Source: Uliginosibacterium sp. 31-16 | GTDB taxonomy: Bacteria > Pseudomonadota > Gammaproteobacteria > Burkholderiales > Rhodocyclaceae | NCBI RefSeq assembly: GCF_030730865.1 | Contig: NZ_JAVALZ010000001.1 | Location: forward strand, 496,001 to 560,000 | Direction of reading: 5' to 3' | Length of the DNA: 64,000 nucleotides | Shown here: in pieces, positions 1 through 8,130 of the stretch | How the letters are laid out: each line of letters opens with the position of its first letter | Position numbering within the stretch: position 1 is the first letter of the stretch | Program-made: the position numbers and the translations under genes | Notes under the pieces: generated by a model | Database searches by the model: none | The model's input: only the letters and a program-made list of their open reading frames with translations | Told to the model about the DNA's origin: nothing

Positions 1-574
1 GCGCCTCGTCAGCACGCGTGGTGACGATGTCGGCCAGCTTCGGGTGATAGTAGGCAGCCGCCGGCAGGGTCTGCAGCGCGGCAATGCCTTCGGCGCTGCG
101 CAGCTTGAAGACGCGTGCGGCAATCAGCTGGGCCGCAGCATCCAGATTGCGTCGCCCGCCATTGCTGATGTAGCGCTGAATGTCCTGCGCCAGCGCACGA
201 TCCAGCCCGCGCGCCTCGACGCGCTCTCCATCCAGCAGCAGGCGCGGCGTGCTGCGCTCGCTCCAGGCCGGGCCCAGCTTGCCGAGCAGGAACTCCAGCA
301 GACCGGGACGCGGCGTGTCGACAATCAGCAGATCAGCATCCTTCGCAAAGCGGGCCAGGCCCGCTTCGTCGAGCTTTTCCACATAGCGCGCATCGAGTTC
401 GAAGCCCTGCTCGCGTGCGGCCTGCGAGAGTACCTCGAACTTGCCGGCCGGGGCTGGCGCAGCGGTCAGCCAGGCCACACGCGGCTGCGCGGCGAGCGCC
501 GGATTGACGCCGATGAGCAGCAGGAATCCGCACAGGACCAGCAACGCACCGAGAAGCTTTTGCCACGGATGCAT
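1..574 (-). CDS. CobN-like chelatase-family protein, exported, N-terminal part
   Basis: Partial: the gene starts at ATG 574 and is still open at base 1 (191 codons seen). The first ~30 residues form a signal peptide (MHPWQKLLGALLVLCGFLLL, then an ALAA cleavage site). The next part reads like the start of CobN/magnesium-chelatase H proteins of the kind found beside TonB receptors, with a PAGKFEVL segment and a DLLIVDTPRP strand. The ATG lies one base after the stop of the haem-type receptor (TGA-T-ATG), so translation is probably coupled. CobN inserts cobalt in cobalamin synthesis. Exported or receptor-linked relatives such as HmuS are tied to haem use. The family call rests on the N-terminus only, because the catalytic part is outside the window. 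Confidence 0.55.
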   Translation of the reverse strand, partial: MHPWQKLLGALLVLCGFLLLIGVNPALAAQPRVAWLTAAPAPAGKFEVLSQAAREQGFELDARYVEKLDEAGLARFAKDADLLIVDTPRPGLLEFLLGKLGPAWSERSTPRLLLDGERVEARGLDRALAQDIQRYISNGGRRNLDAAAQLIAARVFKLRSAEGIAALQTLPAAAYYHPKLADIVTTRADEA

Positions 575-575
575 A

Positions 576-2858
576 TCAGTAATCAAACTTCACGCTGAGG
601 GCAATATTGCGCCCCGGCTGGGTATAGAACTCGGGCGACGGATCGGACGCGCTCATACCGGAACGACGCACGTCGCTCCACAGGTAATAGGTCTTGTCGA
701 AGACGTTGTTGAGCGCCAGATTGACGCGCAGCTTCGGCTGAACCTGCCACCACGCAGCCAGATCGTTCACCCCGTAACCGGGCGTGCGGTAGTAGTTGGT
801 GCTCGAGTCGTCGATATGATCCTTGCCCGCCGCCGCACGCAGACGCCACTCCGCGCCCCACTGCTCCGAGGGAGTCCATTGCGCGGCGAGATTCATGCGC
901 TTGGGCTCGATGCTGTTGAGCGGCTTGCCGCTCGACTGGTCGTAGCCATGCGTGATGGCGAAACCGGCCGACAGGCGCAGCGCCGGAGTGGCCTGCCAGT
1001 AACCACGCCAGTCACCGCCGCGGATCACCACGCGCGAGAGATTCTGGTACTGATAGGTGCTGAACGTGACACCACCGCTGACCACTGCGTTCGGGTCACC
1101 CGCCGGCAGGATCACGGAGTCGATGAAGTTCTGATAGCGGTTCTCATACAGGGCGAACTGGCTGCCCCAGTGCTTGCCCGAATACTTGGAGCCAATCTCG
1201 AAACTGCGGCTGGTTTCCGGCTTCAGATCCGGATTGCCGACCAGCGCGTAGCGCTGCGAGTTGTTGTAGAAGTAACGATTCACTTCCTCGTAATTCGGGC
1301 CGCGATAGCCTTCCAGATACTGGGCGTACAGGTTCCAGTCCGCACTCATGCCATACAGGGCGGCAAGCTTGGGCGAGATGTGGCGGCCATCCTTGCTCAC
1401 CGCAGTGCGTCCATCGGTGCGGTTGTAGAGCGGATCGCTCTCCGGCTGCAGCTTGAACTGGTCATAGCGCAGACCCGGCGTGAGCTTGAACTGGCCGAAG
1501 CTGATCTCATCCTGCACGAACAGGCCCAGCTGGTCGGTATGGCCGCGCGGATAGTCCGCCTTCGGGAAGACCTCGCCGATGAACACATTGGAGCTCACAC
1601 CCGTGGCGAGATTGGTCCAGGTGGTGGTTTTGGATTCCTCAGTCTCGGAGCGCAGGAAGTCCGCCCCCCAGATGGCCTGCTGCGGCAAGCCGAGCGTGAA
1701 GGATTTTTCCTGCAGCAGATTCAGCCCGGTATGCGTCTGTTCGTACTTGAAGCGCTGATCCACACTGCAGTTGGCCGTGCCGATGGTGCTGGCCGAGCAT
1801 GTCGCCGAGGTATTGGTCCGGCGCTGGAAGTTCTGGTTGTCAGTCGTCTGTTTCTGCGTGTACAGCTTGGTGCCGAGGCGATCAAACCAGCTGGCGTCCG
1901 GCGTGTAATCATGATCGAACACAATGCGGTCGCGCGTGATCGAATCGATACCGGTGTTGGTGGTAATCCGCGTCAGCGTATTCGGCGACGTCGCACTGGT
2001 ATTACCCATGCGCTGTGCGTCGATCTCGCTCTCGCCTTCCTTGTGCTCCAGCGTCAGCTTGAAGCGATGCGCCATGTTCGGCGTAAACACCAGCTTGCCC
2101 AGCACGTTGCTCTGTTCATACTTGAGCGGGTTGGGCGTGCTGCGCTGCAGCCCCTGCACATCATTCGCCCCCTGATTGTCGCTCTCCTCGCCCTTGGCAT
2201 GCCCGAGCATCAGCAGAGTCTGGAACTTGTCGCCGCCCGTGGCGACATAAGCCATCGCGCGCTTGCTGTTGTCCACCGAGTGATAACCCAGCTTGCCGCC
2301 GGTAGCGAAGCTGCGCCCCTTGAGCAGATCGGCCGGATCAAGAGTCAGGAAGCCCAGTACGCCACCAATGGCGTCTGAACCATACAGGCTGGAAGACGGT
2401 CCACGCACCACTTCGACCTGCTTGAGGAATTCGACAAAAGGAATGTCGCGATTGCTGGCGTCGTAATTGGTGGTGCCGGGGCTGCGGAAATCCGCCACCC
2501 GTACCCCATCGGTCAGCATCAGCACGCGGTTTTCTTCGATGCCACGAATATTGACGTGACTGGAACCGAAGCGGCGCGGATCCGACGGCAGACTGACGTC
2601 CGGCTCGTCGGCCAGAGCGTCAGCCAGACTACGCGAACCATGCTGCTCGATCTGCTTTTGCGTCACCGCAGTAACCGTACCCGCGACATCATTCGCGTGT
2701 ACTTGCGAGCGCGTGGCCGTCACCACCACCGGTTTCAGTTCCGTTGCGTCCGCCGCCGGAGCGCTTTGCTGCGCCACCGCCATCACCGGCAGAGATCCCA
2801 TCACCGCCATCACCAGTCGGGACACACCCGAAACACCCCCAGCCATCATCTTTTTCAT
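576..2858 (-). CDS. TonB-dependent receptor, haemoglobin/haem type
   Basis: 760-residue outer-membrane receptor that would bring haem or a haem protein ligand across the outer membrane with TonB-ExbBD energy. Signal peptide at residues 1-29. TonB box PVVVTATR follows at about 43-50. The plug domain (about 55-170) has NIRGIEENRVLMLTDGVR and VEVVRGPSSSLYGSDAIGG. The rest is a 22-strand barrel ending in an aromatic residue (VKFDY). The motifs GYRGPNYEEVN and GNPDLKPE match the FRAP and NPNL boxes of haem receptors in position, but FRAP has become YRGP and the usual His between the boxes is not obvious. I chose the ATG at 2858 (MKKMMAGG) because it opens the signal peptide; the frame stays open upstream to 3005. 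The CobN-like gene follows one base later. A Fur-boxed promoter and a complex leader lie upstream. The ligand is inferred, not shown. Confidence 0.85.
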   Translation of the reverse strand: MKKMMAGGVSGVSRLVMAVMGSLPVMAVAQQSAPAADATELKPVVVTATRSQVHANDVAGTVTAVTQKQIEQHGSRSLADALADEPDVSLPSDPRRFGSSHVNIRGIEENRVLMLTDGVRVADFRSPGTTNYDASNRDIPFVEFLKQVEVVRGPSSSLYGSDAIGGVLGFLTLDPADLLKGRSFATGGKLGYHSVDNSKRAMAYVATGGDKFQTLLMLGHAKGEESDNQGANDVQGLQRSTPNPLKYEQSNVLGKLVFTPNMAHRFKLTLEHKEGESEIDAQRMGNTSATSPNTLTRITTNTGIDSITRDRIVFDHDYTPDASWFDRLGTKLYTQKQTTDNQNFQRRTNTSATCSASTIGTANCSVDQRFKYEQTHTGLNLLQEKSFTLGLPQQAIWGADFLRSETEESKTTTWTNLATGVSSNVFIGEVFPKADYPRGHTDQLGLFVQDEISFGQFKLTPGLRYDQFKLQPESDPLYNRTDGRTAVSKDGRHISPKLAALYGMSADWNLYAQYLEGYRGPNYEEVNRYFYNNSQRYALVGNPDLKPETSRSFEIGSKYSGKHWGSQFALYENRYQNFIDSVILPAGDPNAVVSGGVTFSTYQYQNLSRVVIRGGDWRGYWQATPALRLSAGFAITHGYDQSSGKPLNSIEPKRMNLAAQWTPSEQWGAEWRLRAAAGKDHIDDSSTNYYRTPGYGVNDLAAWWQVQPKLRVNLALNNVFDKTYYLWSDVRRSGMSASDPSPEFYTQPGRNIALSVKFDY

Positions 2859-2920
2859 CGCACCAATCCCGAAACGAAAAGACGCTGGCTGGCTGACACT
2901 GGATCGCTGGCTTGCGTGAA

Positions 2921-2952
2921 TCAAAAAGATTGCCGGCCGAGCCGGCCGGCAA
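2921..2952 (-). terminator. intrinsic terminator inside the receptor leader (attenuator)
   Basis: On the minus strand TTGCCGGCC pairs perfectly with GGCCGGCAA (9 bp, 8 of them within the GC-rich core) around a GGCTC loop, and TCTTTTT follows. It lies between the promoter at 3049-3076 and the receptor start at 2858, so it would stop transcription before the receptor unless it is melted or bypassed. Confidence 0.6.
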
Positions 2953-3013
2953 CCCCAGGACGTGGGCCGCCCCCCCCCCACAGGAGCGCTGTCCTCACGC
3001 CACAACTCATCAT
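2921..3013 (-). CDS. possible 30-codon leader ORF of the receptor mRNA
   Basis: Two ATG codons in a row (3013 and 3010) open a 30-codon frame with a GGGG at 7 nt upstream as a possible ribosome site. It encodes MMSCGVRTALLW, then four Gly from the G10 tract, and ends SF-stop, with the TGA directly after the T-tract of the intrinsic terminator. It would be the first ORF on the transcript from the Fur-overlapped promoter. The stop lies 62 nt before the receptor start. One added G in the tract would remove this stop and bring the leader into the receptor frame. Whether it is translated is unknown. Confidence 0.35.
   Translation of the reverse strand: MMSCGVRTALLWGGGGPRPGVAGRLGRQSF
2970..2979. 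repeat. C10/G10 homopolymer in the receptor leader
   Basis: Ten C on the plus strand, so ten G on the receptor mRNA. Tracts of this length are classic slipped-strand sites; poly-G tracts switch hpuA and hmbR in Neisseria. The tract lies inside the possible leader ORF. The length in this read could also be a homopolymer sequencing error. Confidence 0.9.
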
Positions 3014-3048
3014 CCTGAAGCCCCTACGGCGCCTTGATGATGAAGCAG

Positions 3049-3076
3049 ATTATACATTAATGAGAATCATTCGCAA
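3049..3076 (-). promoter_or_regulatory. promoter with overlapping Fur box
   Basis: On the minus strand, TTGCGA (3076-3071), a 16-bp spacer and a perfect TATAAT (3054-3049). A Fur-like 19-mer at 3056-3074 with the core AATGAGAATCATT fills the spacer, so Fur-Fe would block RNA polymerase. Transcription would start near 3042 and give a leader of about 185 nt before the receptor ATG. Bases 2859-3169 hold nothing else that I can support. Confidence 0.7.
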
Positions 3077-3169
3077 CAAATCCAAAAGCATCCCTCTGTC
3101 GATCCGGTCAGTTTTGCTTTGTATATCGCCACCTGCCCTGCCTTTGTACAAAAAGACAGGGCCAGATGC

Positions 3170-3604
3170 TCAGGGCGCCGCTGGCGAAGACCCGCGGATA
3201 CCGGGCACGATGTCAGGCACGCCTTTGAGTGGCAGCTCGACACGCTTGCTGAAGTTCACCGGCATCACCACGCTGACCGCCCGCGGCTGGCCGTCGCTGG
3301 CCCAGGGCTGGAAGCGCATGTCGCGCGCACCACGCACGACAGCGCCATCAAGCTCCCGCGAACCACTTTCCTCAACCAGGCGTACTTGCTGGACGCGCCC
3401 TTGCTCGTCCACCCATAGCAGGCATACGACCCGCCCTGCCGGCAAGCCGAAGGTCCGGCTCGATGTCAGCCGTACATTGAGCGGCTCGCGAACCTCCATC
3501 CTGTCAAAGCTCACGACTTCGCCAGGCCATTCTCCGAGCTGGAGGCTTGCACACGCAGCCAGAAACAGGCCTAGCGCCATCAAGCACAGAGCACGCATGC
3601 TCAT
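3170..3604 (-). CDS. TonB C-terminal-like lipoprotein
   Basis: 144 residues. The N-terminus MSMRALCLMALGLFLAAC ends in a lipobox (LAAC), so it is probably a lipid-anchored envelope protein. Residues ~55-125 follow the TonB C-terminal domain pattern: a VCLLWVDEQGRVQQVRL strand, an SGSRELDGAVVRGARDMRF helix and then MPVNFS. TonB C-domains bind the TonB box of receptors. This protein has no transmembrane helix or proline-rich spacer, so it is not a normal TonB. The ATG at 3604 overlaps the stop of the DUF1513 gene (ATGA). It is the third gene of the unit that starts with the receptor at 7051. The role is inferred. Confidence 0.65.
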   Translation of the reverse strand: MSMRALCLMALGLFLAACASLQLGEWPGEVVSFDRMEVREPLNVRLTSSRTFGLPAGRVVCLLWVDEQGRVQQVRLVEESGSRELDGAVVRGARDMRFQPWASDGQPRAVSVVMPVNFSKRVELPLKGVPDIVPGIRGSSPAAP

Positions 3605-4737
3605 GCCTCCAGCAGCGCCCAGTGATTGTCCGGCGACATCGGAATCGGCCAAGCCAGCATCTGCGACTTGTCCCGCAGGTGCCAACGCACCGGGCCCTTC
3701 TCGCCAGCGATCAGGAATCCACCATCTTCATCCGGACCAGACAAGGCCCCGGCACGGTGGAACTCGCCAATCAGCGACAGTTTTGCCGCTTCGCCCGGAT
3801 GCCACAGCAGCACTTTCCCGGAGAGTTGGGCGCTGAGAATGAAGCCTCCGCCGGGGCCAGCCATGATGTCGCCGGTGTAGCCTTCGCCCAATGGCGACTG
3901 GGTCGGGATGGAGAGTTCCTTGCCGTTCCACACAGCCAACGTTGGCGCGTTCTTGCGCGCTTCAGACGTTTCGTGCTCGCCCTGCATGGCAATGCCGAGC
4001 AGGACCTCACCCTTAGGCGTTTCATTCCAGGCCAGATGACGCAGGGACAGGCGCTGATCGCGCAAGGACCATTGGCCGAGCAGCTCGCCATTGGCAGGAT
4101 TGATCCGCACCAGCGAGGAGGCCATCTGGTCCAGATCACGCTTGCTACCCTTGTCGGTGTAGCGGATGCCACCATTGGCTATCAGCAGCATGCCCTGCGC
4201 ATCCTGCGTGAGCTGATGCGGATCCATGCCGTGCGTAGGCCACTCGGCTACTTTCGCGAGCGTGTCGACACGGCGCACGCTGACCCAACCCAGGCCAGTT
4301 TTCTGATCGATTTCGGTGGTAAAAAAGTGTCTGGCATCTGCCGCCAGCTCGATGTGCCCACCCGACACTCGCCCCGACTCTGTCGCCAGATCAAGCAGGC
4401 GCACCTGCTTGCCGTCGGCATCTGCACGCATCACCCACAGCCCGTGGCGATAGGCCAGCGCAAGATAGCCCTGCCCGCCCGGCAGACCCATCAGACCGTG
4501 CCCGCGCGAGGCCACCGGAATGGCGGACTCCAGACGAATTGCCGCCGCCGTCCAGTCGATGGCGAGTACTCCCACATAGTCGCCTGCCTCGCCCGCCAGC
4601 GGCGCAGGCAAAGATGCGCCGCTACGCCAGCCTGCCAGCAGGCGGGTCGGTTTGCTGCCTGCAGCCAGGGCCGGCAATGGAAGAGAGGCGGCGGCCAGCA
4701 TGGCGGCGGCACTGCGCAGGAAACTTCGTTTGTCCAT
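3601..4737 (-). CDS. DUF1513 domain protein
   Basis: 378 residues with an exported N-terminus (MDKRSFLRSAAAMLAAASLP, then ALA). A twin Arg is lacking (KR instead), so Tat export is possible but uncertain. The body looks like a beta-propeller-type DUF1513 protein, with repeats of the kind GHGLMGLPGG, HGMDPHQL and GEHETSEARK. DUF1513 genes usually occur with iron-uptake genes such as imelysin and di-haem peroxidase-like genes, but the biochemical role is not known. It lies 55 bp after the siderophore receptor and overlaps the TonB-C-like lipoprotein by 4 bp, which fits one iron-regulated operon. Confidence 0.75.
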   Translation of the reverse strand: MDKRSFLRSAAAMLAAASLPLPALAAGSKPTRLLAGWRSGASLPAPLAGEAGDYVGVLAIDWTAAAIRLESAIPVASRGHGLMGLPGGQGYLALAYRHGLWVMRADADGKQVRLLDLATESGRVSGGHIELAADARHFFTTEIDQKTGLGWVSVRRVDTLAKVAEWPTHGMDPHQLTQDAQGMLLIANGGIRYTDKGSKRDLDQMASSLVRINPANGELLGQWSLRDQRLSLRHLAWNETPKGEVLLGIAMQGEHETSEARKNAPTLAVWNGKELSIPTQSPLGEGYTGDIMAGPGGGFILSAQLSGKVLLWHPGEAAKLSLIGEFHRAGALSGPDEDGGFLIAGEKGPVRWHLRDKSQMLAWPIPMSPDNHWALLEA

Positions 4738-4759
4738 CAGAAACTCCAGAAAGCAGAAA

Positions 4760-4778
4760 GGCCCGCACGAGGCGGGCC
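4760..4778 (-). terminator. hairpin between receptor and DUF1513 gene
   Basis: GGCCCGC and GCGGGCC pair over a 5-nt loop. On the minus strand TTTCTGCTTTC follows, which is a weak U-tract. It could cause partial termination or protect the receptor mRNA 3' end, which would lower expression of the two downstream genes. Confidence 0.45.
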
Positions 4779-4792
4779 CGGCAACAGAAAAC

Positions 4793-7051
4793 TCAGAACT
4801 TGTAACTGGCCGTCAGCTGGAAGTTACGTCCCTTGCCCGGAATGTAGTGCCCCCGGTAGACGTTGTCCGCATACAGCTTGTTGGTCAGATTATTGGCATT
4901 GAGCTTGAGGCCCAGTTCGCGTGTGACCTGGTATTCGAGCATCGCGTCATAGGCCACATAACCATCCACCTGGAAGCTGTTGACCAGTTGCGGGTACATC
5001 TTGGTGCGGCCGGTAGCGCCCGCACCCACGCGCCAGTCGGCGCCGATCTTGTACGTCGTCCACAGCGAAGCCTGATGCTTCGGTATCAGCCCTGGACGCG
5101 TACCCACTGGTTCCGAACCGGTCAATGCGCCTTCACGAACTTTGGCAACCGGAATCCAGGTGTAGGAGAAGAAGGTCTCCCAGTTCGGCGTGATGCGACC
5201 AGCGATGTCGGTCTCGAAACCCTTGGCATAACGCTCGCCAGAAAGAACGTAGTTGTCAGCATTCACCGTGTCGGCATCGGTATTGCGCTCGTTGTACTTG
5301 GTCGAATGGAAGAGCGCGAAGCGTGTGCTCAGGTTGCCGCCAAAGAGATCAAGCTTGCTGCCGATCTCGATGTTGCGACTCTTTTCCGGATCGGTATTGC
5401 TGCCACGCACATCGTACTGATAGGTGTCACCTGCCGTATTGAAGGACGTGCCATAGGACAAGTGAAAGGAGGCTTCCGGCGTCGGCTGGTAGAGCACACC
5501 GAAACGCTTGGAGAGCAGCTGGTCGTGCCGGCTGCGATCTGCAGTGGGCGCTCCGGTCGTGGTGTTGTAGGTGAAGTATTGACCGCCCATGTAGTCCCAG
5601 CGCAAACCACCCAGCAGCTTCCAGTGCTCGGCCACCTGCAGCATGTCCTGGAAATAGGTGCCCGCAGACAGGGTCTCGAACTCGGCACTGCGCACCGCGG
5701 CACGCCCACCTTCGTTGACACCAGAAGTTCCATCCGTGTCGCCCAGGGTGGTCGTGCTCTTGTTGAAGGTTCCCAGCAGGCTGAACGTCGTCTTCTCTTC
5801 GTGGTTGGCATCCACACCGGCCAACACTTCATTCTTCAGACCGAACCAGGTGAACTTGCCCGAGAAGTCGCTTTGCAAAACCTGTGTGTCATAGTCCATG
5901 ACCTTGTTGTTCGAACCACGGGTCAGCACGGTACTGTCGCTGATGTTCGAACCGAGTACCGCTTGGCCGTTCGGCTGCGAGGTGGCCCCGGCAAAACGCA
6001 CCGCACTCGCACGCTGATCGCGCTCGTACTTGCCAGCACGGAAACTGGTCTTGAGCTCCCTGCCACCACCGAAACGATGGATATGGGTCACGGTGCCATG
6101 AGAGACATCGCTGTTGCTGTAGTCGCTATCCACTCCGTAGTAGGCACTCGGGTCCTTGTCGACCAGGGTGTTGCCGGTGTTGTCTGCATCCGGCTTCAAC
6201 CAAGGCAGGCCGTAGTTGATGCCGTTCCGGTTTTTCAGGTAGTAAAGGCCAAGCTGGAATTCGTCGCGTTCACCGATTCCGTAGCGATAGTTGGCGGCCA
6301 TGCCTTCCTTGTCGACCGAGGAGCCTGCGCCATTGTTTTCAGCCTGGTTTTTCACGCCGGTCAGACGCAGGGCCGATGCGGCCCCTGTGACAAAATTCAG
6401 GTCCGCCTCAACCCGGCCAAACTGATGACTGCCGTAGGTCACATCAATCTCGTGCTGATCCAGCATGAAAGCCTGCTTGCTGACCTGATTCACCACGCCG
6501 CCGGTCGAGCCACGCCCGAAGAGCATTGAGGCAGAACCACGCATAACTTCGAGACGGTCGTAATTGAAGGTATCGCGCTCGTAAATGGCCGGATCACGCA
6601 TGCCATCGACCAGGATGTCGCCCGTCTGCTGCAGGGAGAAGCCACGCAAGCGGATGTCCTCTTCGCCACCCTCGGCCGCCAGAAAAGTCACACCTGAAGT
6701 CACGTGCAGCACGTCCTTGAGCGTATCCAGGCTACGGTCGTCGATAAGTTTTTCAGTCACCACGGTCACAGACTGTGGAATGTCGCGCAGAGCCTGCTTG
6801 CCCTTGCCAATGGTCGACGTGACAGCCTGATAGGTTTCCTTGGCCTCCGTCTCGACAGGCTTGTCCGCTGTCACTTTTACGGTGGGCAGCGTCTTTTCAT
6901 CCTTGGATGCAGTCGTTTTGGCGGGTGTCTGAGCCATCGCACCAAGCGGATGGGCCAGTGCCAGAGACAGCAGCGCCAGACGCACGGCCTGTGTCAAACG
7001 CAATACCGGGTTAGGGGGAGGAACAGCGCCAGGCGCAACTGCGGCATGCAT
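4793..7051 (-). CDS. TonB-dependent siderophore receptor (Fiu/BfrA-like)
   Basis: 752 residues. The signal peptide ends near LAHPLGAMAQ. The plug contains DIPQSVTVVTEKLIDD, LRGFSLQQTGDILVDGMRD and RLEVMRGSASMLFGRGSTGG, the pattern of the siderophore receptor family that includes catecholate receptors such as Fiu. The barrel ends LTASYKF, with the terminal Phe expected for outer-membrane insertion. The ATG at 7051 has GGAG 9 nt upstream and opens the signal peptide; the longer frame up to 7168 would run through the Fur box. It heads an operon with the DUF1513 and TonB-C-like genes. The siderophore is not predictable from the sequence alone. Confidence 0.87.
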   Translation of the reverse strand: MHAAVAPGAVPPPNPVLRLTQAVRLALLSLALAHPLGAMAQTPAKTTASKDEKTLPTVKVTADKPVETEAKETYQAVTSTIGKGKQALRDIPQSVTVVTEKLIDDRSLDTLKDVLHVTSGVTFLAAEGGEEDIRLRGFSLQQTGDILVDGMRDPAIYERDTFNYDRLEVMRGSASMLFGRGSTGGVVNQVSKQAFMLDQHEIDVTYGSHQFGRVEADLNFVTGAASALRLTGVKNQAENNGAGSSVDKEGMAANYRYGIGERDEFQLGLYYLKNRNGINYGLPWLKPDADNTGNTLVDKDPSAYYGVDSDYSNSDVSHGTVTHIHRFGGGRELKTSFRAGKYERDQRASAVRFAGATSQPNGQAVLGSNISDSTVLTRGSNNKVMDYDTQVLQSDFSGKFTWFGLKNEVLAGVDANHEEKTTFSLLGTFNKSTTTLGDTDGTSGVNEGGRAAVRSAEFETLSAGTYFQDMLQVAEHWKLLGGLRWDYMGGQYFTYNTTTGAPTADRSRHDQLLSKRFGVLYQPTPEASFHLSYGTSFNTAGDTYQYDVRGSNTDPEKSRNIEIGSKLDLFGGNLSTRFALFHSTKYNERNTDADTVNADNYVLSGERYAKGFETDIAGRITPNWETFFSYTWIPVAKVREGALTGSEPVGTRPGLIPKHQASLWTTYKIGADWRVGAGATGRTKMYPQLVNSFQVDGYVAYDAMLEYQVTRELGLKLNANNLTNKLYADNVYRGHYIPGKGRNFQLTASYKF

Positions 7052-7150
7052 CGTGAAGATCTCCGTCAAGGTAATGGCTGCTTCGCAAGGAGCCAGAACA
7101 CCCCGACCCGCGAGCAAACCGATTGTTTTAATTGCATGAATTAATTCGCG

Positions 7151-7169
7151 AATGCGAATGATTCGCAAT
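7151..7169 (-). promoter_or_regulatory. Fur box of the siderophore receptor
   Basis: The core GCGAAT-G-ATTCGC is a perfect 6-1-6 inverted repeat (7154-7166) flanked by AAT on both sides, close to the Fur consensus. A second palindrome, ATTCGCGAAT (7145-7154), abuts it, so two Fur dimers could bind. I cannot fix the -35 and -10 with confidence. The rest of 7052-7391 holds only the candidate gdpD terminator at 7229-7251. Confidence 0.65.
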
Positions 7170-7228
7170 TTAACCCGATTTTACAAAAGAGACAATGCTT
7201 GAGAAGATTTTTCCCGGGATGCATAGCG

Positions 7229-7251
7229 AAAACGCCCGGCAGTCCTGCCGG
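7229..7251 (-). terminator. candidate terminator after the phosphodiesterase gene
   Basis: On the minus strand CCGGCA-GGAC-TGCCGG forms a 6-bp stem followed by GCGTTTT. It lies 141 bp beyond the stop of the phosphodiesterase gene and before the divergent-side Fur box. The short T-run makes it only moderately convincing. Confidence 0.4.
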
Positions 7252-7391
7252 ACTCCGGACCGGCCGGCCAGTGTGTGCCACACCACCTGCCGCTTGTGCG
7301 GAGGGAAGGACGTCGAGACAAGGGGATACGCTCTGTCAGACCGTCAATGTGCGCCTCTGCGGGAGGCTGCACAGTCAGGCCCGGAGCTGTT

Positions 7392-8126
7392 TCAGCCGCG
7401 CACGCGGTCAGGGCGGTCGGTAATGATGCTGTCGACACCCCAGCCAAAGAGTTCGCGAGCGCGAGACGGGGAGTTTTCGGTATAGACCGCCAGCAGATAC
7501 CCGGCAGCCTTGATGGCACGCGCCTGCCCGATGTCGAGCCCGGCGCTGTCGACATGCAGGGCAATGACGCCCAGCCGGGTACAGCGCGCCTGCCAATCGG
7601 CGGGAAGATCTTCGACCAGCAAGGCGAGTGGCTGAAGAGGCGCTTCCCGCCTTGCTGCGCAGAGGGCCTCCTCGGAGAATGAGGACAGAAGCGGCTGTAC
7701 CGCCATACCCTCATGAAACGCCCGCACCATGCGGGTCACCTGTGTGGCAGTTGCGACCTCATGGCCCATGGCCGGCTTGATTTCGATATTGGCGGCAAGT
7801 CCCAGCGCACGGCATTGCACCAGTGCCTCATGCAAGGTCGGCAAACGGGTAGCGGCAAAAGCCGGATGATGCCGGATGCCGGCATCCAGCCCGGCAAGTA
7901 GCGCATCGCAACTGTCACAGACCCGACCGGCACCATTGGTGGTGCGCTCCAGGGTTTCGTCGTGAATCAGCCAGGGCGTGCCGTCAGCGGAGAGCATGAC
8001 GTCGAACTCAACACCCTGGCTACCGAATTGCGCCGCGATAGCCAGCCCTGGCAGCGTATTTTCCGGCGCCAGTGCACCGCCGCAGCGGTGCGCCATGACA
8101 CGCGGACAGGGCCAGCCGGAACGCAC
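7392..8126 (-). CDS. ugpQ: glycerophosphodiester phosphodiesterase (GDPD)
   Basis: 244 residues, cytoplasmic, no signal peptide. It hydrolyses glycerophosphodiesters to glycerol-3-phosphate and an alcohol. The GDPD fold and metal site are clear: AHRCGGALAPENT (residues 12-24) with the catalytic His-Arg, EFDVMLSADGTPWLIHDETL with Glu-Asp and the second catalytic His, IEIK, and a C-terminal DSIITDRPD. I took the GTG at 8126, five bases after the stop of the binding protein; an ATG at 8096 (MAHRC) would remove ten residues and is also possible. Pairing with a solute-binding protein recalls the ugp system, but no permease genes are here. Confidence 0.85.
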   Translation of the reverse strand: MRSGWPCPRVMAHRCGGALAPENTLPGLAIAAQFGSQGVEFDVMLSADGTPWLIHDETLERTTNGAGRVCDSCDALLAGLDAGIRHHPAFAATRLPTLHEALVQCRALGLAANIEIKPAMGHEVATATQVTRMVRAFHEGMAVQPLLSSFSEEALCAARREAPLQPLALLVEDLPADWQARCTRLGVIALHVDSAGLDIGQARAIKAAGYLLAVYTENSPSRARELFGWGVDSIITDRPDRVRG

Positions 8127-8130
8127 GATC

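Noticed and set aside
2859..3048. Cobalamin riboswitch before the receptor, given the CobN-like gene
   Set aside because: No B12-box-like or cobalamin-type core could be found; the promoter carries a Fur box, which favours iron or haem.
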